32,155 bases of DNA, taken from positions 1 through 32,155 of the forward strand of contig SVKK01000020.1 of assembly GCA_015068425.1 (NCBI GenBank), in the 5' to 3' direction. The position numbers and the translations under genes are program-made. This document shows positions 30,441-32,155 of the stretch, one piece after another (the stretch's first letter is position 1; each line of letters starts with the position of its first letter). The notes beneath the pieces are model-generated. The model was given only the letters and a program-made list of their open reading frames with translations, made no database searches and had not been told where the DNA came from. This DNA comes from Oscillospiraceae bacterium (GTDB taxonomy: Bacteria > Bacillota > Clostridia > Oscillospirales > Oscillospiraceae).

Positions 30441-30601
30441 CGAAAGTGATATTAACTTTATCCGCAAATCGTAGGCATGCCGACCTCAGTGCGCCTAAAA
30501 CATAACTGGGTTTTCGCGTAAATGTTGATTGCCGCTACGCCGCACATCTCGGTTCACAAAAAATCGGACAATACTTTTCCGTATTTTCTATATTTTATTT
30601 C

Positions 30602-30630
30602 TTGCCATTTCAGCTCTTTGCTATTATAAT
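30602..30630 (+). promoter_or_regulatory. promoter of the second cysteine-rich surface protein gene
   Basis: TTGCCA (30602-30607), a 17-base spacer and a perfect TATAAT (30625-30630), 71 bases before the ATG. Confidence 0.78.
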
Positions 30631-30701
30631 GTATCTGTTGAATAATAGGTGTTATTGCGCCCTTTTTTGTTTGGAGCGGTAATACGGATCGGAGGATCAT
30701 T

Positions 30702-32155
30702 ATGAAAATGAAGAGGTTTTTCGCGCTGCTGCTGACACTCGTTATGATTGTTGGCCTGCTGCCTGAACCCACACACGTCCATGCGGCAGAAGTCACAAAA
30801 GATACCTGTTCGAGTGGTGGTAAACATACTTGGACTATTACAAATGCTACCAATGCTACGACAGGTAAGGGTTATTGTAAAACATGTAACTCTTACTGCC
30901 TGTATCCAGGCTTTACATGGAATGGTGGTACATATTACTTTGAGCATGAGTTTACTGTATTGATTAATGACTGTACGCTCAATTTATATGGTAGTCGTAC
31001 ATGTAAAACATGTGGCTTAACTGCCACAGGCAACCAGGCTAGTTTTACAAGCCTTACTGCTGTGCGTTCTGAACATGACTTTGATGAAGATGGACAGTGC
31101 AAATACTGTAAAGTTAAGCAGACAGTTGTTACTCAGACTGTTTGTTCTAATGGTTCTGCCCACAATTGGCAAGTAACATCTGGCAATTATACGCAGAAGA
31201 CAGGTAGAGCGGTATGTAAGGAATGTGGCGCGGCATGTGTTTTTGAGGGCAAAAACTTTGGCTCACCAAATTTCATCCATGATTTTGAAGTAACTAAAAA
31301 AATTAACTGTAAGACTGGCAATGGTACGATTGTTTGTAAGTATTGTGGATTATCTTATACTACTGTCGGAGTATTTGAAAAAGGCAATCATAACTACGAT
31401 GCTAATGGTGAATGTACTGTATGTGAATATGCTTGCACCACACATACCTATTCCAATGGCAAGTGTACCGAGTGCGGTAAGAGCGCACCTCCTTGTGCTG
31501 TTCATACGGACTCTTCTACCGGTAAGTGCCCCACCTGCGGTGCAGCGCTGACTCCCTGCCCGGAACGTTCTCCTGCAAAGACCCACACCTTTGGAACAGA
31601 TGGCCTTTGCTCCGCCTGTGGCGCAGCTTGTGAACATGATAAAGAGCCTAATCTAAACAGTTTTGTTTGTAATTCTTCTGGATATCAAAGTGTTTCCACA
31701 GTATGTACCATTTGCAAGAAGGTTTTTGCTGCAGAGATTCAAGTGAAACCTTACAGCCATTTCTTGGATGAGAATGGTCAGTGCCTCAAGTGCGATTTCG
31801 AGTGCCAGCATGACTTTAACTATGACACAGCTATAAACGAAGTTCCTTCCACCTGCAAGACTTACGGATACAAGGAATATAAGTGCAAAAACTGTGAACA
31901 GACTACAAAAGTCATCTCCACCGAGCTTGACAGAAACAACCATGAGAACCTTGCCCAGGGCGAGGCCCAGGAGAAGACCTGTACTCAGGATGGCTGGGAA
32001 GCCTACGAATACTGCACCGAGTGCGATTACAGCACGAAGGTAGTGATCCCCGCCGGTCACGTCATTGCCCAGGGCGAGGCCCAGGAGAAGACCTGTACTC
32101 AGGATGGCTGGGAAGCCTACGAGTACTGTGAGAAGTGCGACTACACCACCAAGGT
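30702..32155 (+). CDS. second secreted cysteine-rich CxxC-repeat surface protein (partial, runs off the window)
   Basis: Open from ATG 30702 (RBS GGAGGA) to the last base without a stop: 484 complete codons. Signal peptide about 1-29 (RFFALLLTLVMIVGLLPEP). It is a paralogue of the protein at 28542: CxxC pairs every 15-40 residues, with HDFDEDGQCKYC, HNYDANGECTVC and HTFGTDGLCSACG units. From 31953 a 38-residue unit (AQGEAQEKTCTQDGWEAYEY, then CTECDY) is repeated in tandem. Codon use differs from the neighbour: TGT in 16 of the first 18 Cys codons, against 2 of 52 next door, shifting to TGC later, which suggests a mosaic origin. The C-terminal anchor is outside the window. Confidence 0.85.
   Translation, partial: MKMKRFFALLLTLVMIVGLLPEPTHVHAAEVTKDTCSSGGKHTWTITNATNATTGKGYCKTCNSYCLYPGFTWNGGTYYFEHEFTVLINDCTLNLYGSRTCKTCGLTATGNQASFTSLTAVRSEHDFDEDGQCKYCKVKQTVVTQTVCSNGSAHNWQVTSGNYTQKTGRAVCKECGAACVFEGKNFGSPNFIHDFEVTKKINCKTGNGTIVCKYCGLSYTTVGVFEKGNHNYDANGECTVCEYACTTHTYSNGKCTECGKSAPPCAVHTDSSTGKCPTCGAALTPCPERSPAKTHTFGTDGLCSACGAACEHDKEPNLNSFVCNSSGYQSVSTVCTICKKVFAAEIQVKPYSHFLDENGQCLKCDFECQHDFNYDTAINEVPSTCKTYGYKEYKCKNCEQTTKVISTELDRNNHENLAQGEAQEKTCTQDGWEAYEYCTECDYSTKVVIPAGHVIAQGEAQEKTCTQDGWEAYEYCEKCDYTTK
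31953..32155 (+). repeat. 114-bp tandem coding repeat (second copy cut by the window end)
   Basis: Unit one is 31953-32066 and unit two starts at 32067. The first 56 bases of the two copies are identical, with scattered changes after that. More copies may follow beyond the window. Confidence 0.9.

Noticed and set aside
28542-32155. Multiheme cytochrome, as part of extracellular electron transfer
   Set aside because: The motifs are CxxCG or CxxCN rather than CxxCH, so no covalent heme sites are predicted.
28914-32155. CRISPR-like regular repeats
   Set aside because: The repeats are coding, in frame, 45-234 bp in period and lack unique spacers of equal length.

Overview
The window reads as chromosomal DNA of an anaerobic Gram-positive bacterium of the class Clostridia, probably close to Oscillospiraceae/Ruminococcaceae. 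The signs are an rnfCDGEAB operon, a TM1266-type hydrogenase-associated regulator, a BlaI/BlaR1-type pair, CCA-encoding tRNA genes, AGGAGG-type ribosome binding sites, sigma-A-like promoters with 16-18 bp spacers, and surface proteins of the CxxCG-repeat kind. This placement is inferred from gene content, not from a phylogeny.

Layout. 1-750: the 3' tail of a 23S rRNA gene, tRNA-Glu, tRNA-Lys, 5S rRNA, tRNA-Asn, a CAT-anticodon tRNA, tRNA-Trp and a terminator. 857-2015: a trypsin-fold lipoprotein. 2047-5165: a minus-strand blaI/blaR1-like operon with a readable promoter and two operators. 5197-6672: pepD dipeptidase. 6779-9222: glycogen phosphorylase. 9220-11160: three small envelope or hypothetical genes in one operon. 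11163-12905: an orphan adenine methyltransferase and a DUF2461 gene, divergent from promoters that share one -35 hexamer. 12873-13143: a non-coding element with 26-bp terminal inverted repeats. 13162-14619: two membrane kinase homologues of the prenol/prenyl-phosphate type. 14663-15497: a TauE/SafE permease. 15513-18495: an ABC importer behind a TM1266 regulator gene, with a structured leader RNA that ends in a terminator. 18504-25531: apbE divergent from rnfCDGEAB, followed by a NusG_II/Gx-transporter pair. 25554-28252: a radical SAM protein, an iron-sulfur flavoprotein and a FliB-like protein. 28436-32155: two secreted, cysteine-rich repeat proteins separated by about 540 bases of hairpin-rich spacer; the second gene runs off the window.

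How the genes work together. The largest functional block is redox energy conservation. Rnf couples ferredoxin oxidation to NAD reduction and ion pumping, and ApbE attaches the covalent FMNs that RnfD and RnfG need. The NusG_II/Gx pair resembles the EetA/EetB membrane proteins of Gram-positive flavin-based electron transfer loci. The TM1266 regulator and its ABC importer next door may supply a cofactor precursor to the same metabolism, but the substrate is unknown.

Best candidates for something undescribed: the three-way-junction leader RNA at 18305-18450 with its TM1266/ABC operon; the paired prenol-kinase homologues; the 271-bp inverted-repeat element; and the pair of cysteine-rich surface proteins. 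No prophage, transposase, CRISPR array or restriction enzyme was seen.
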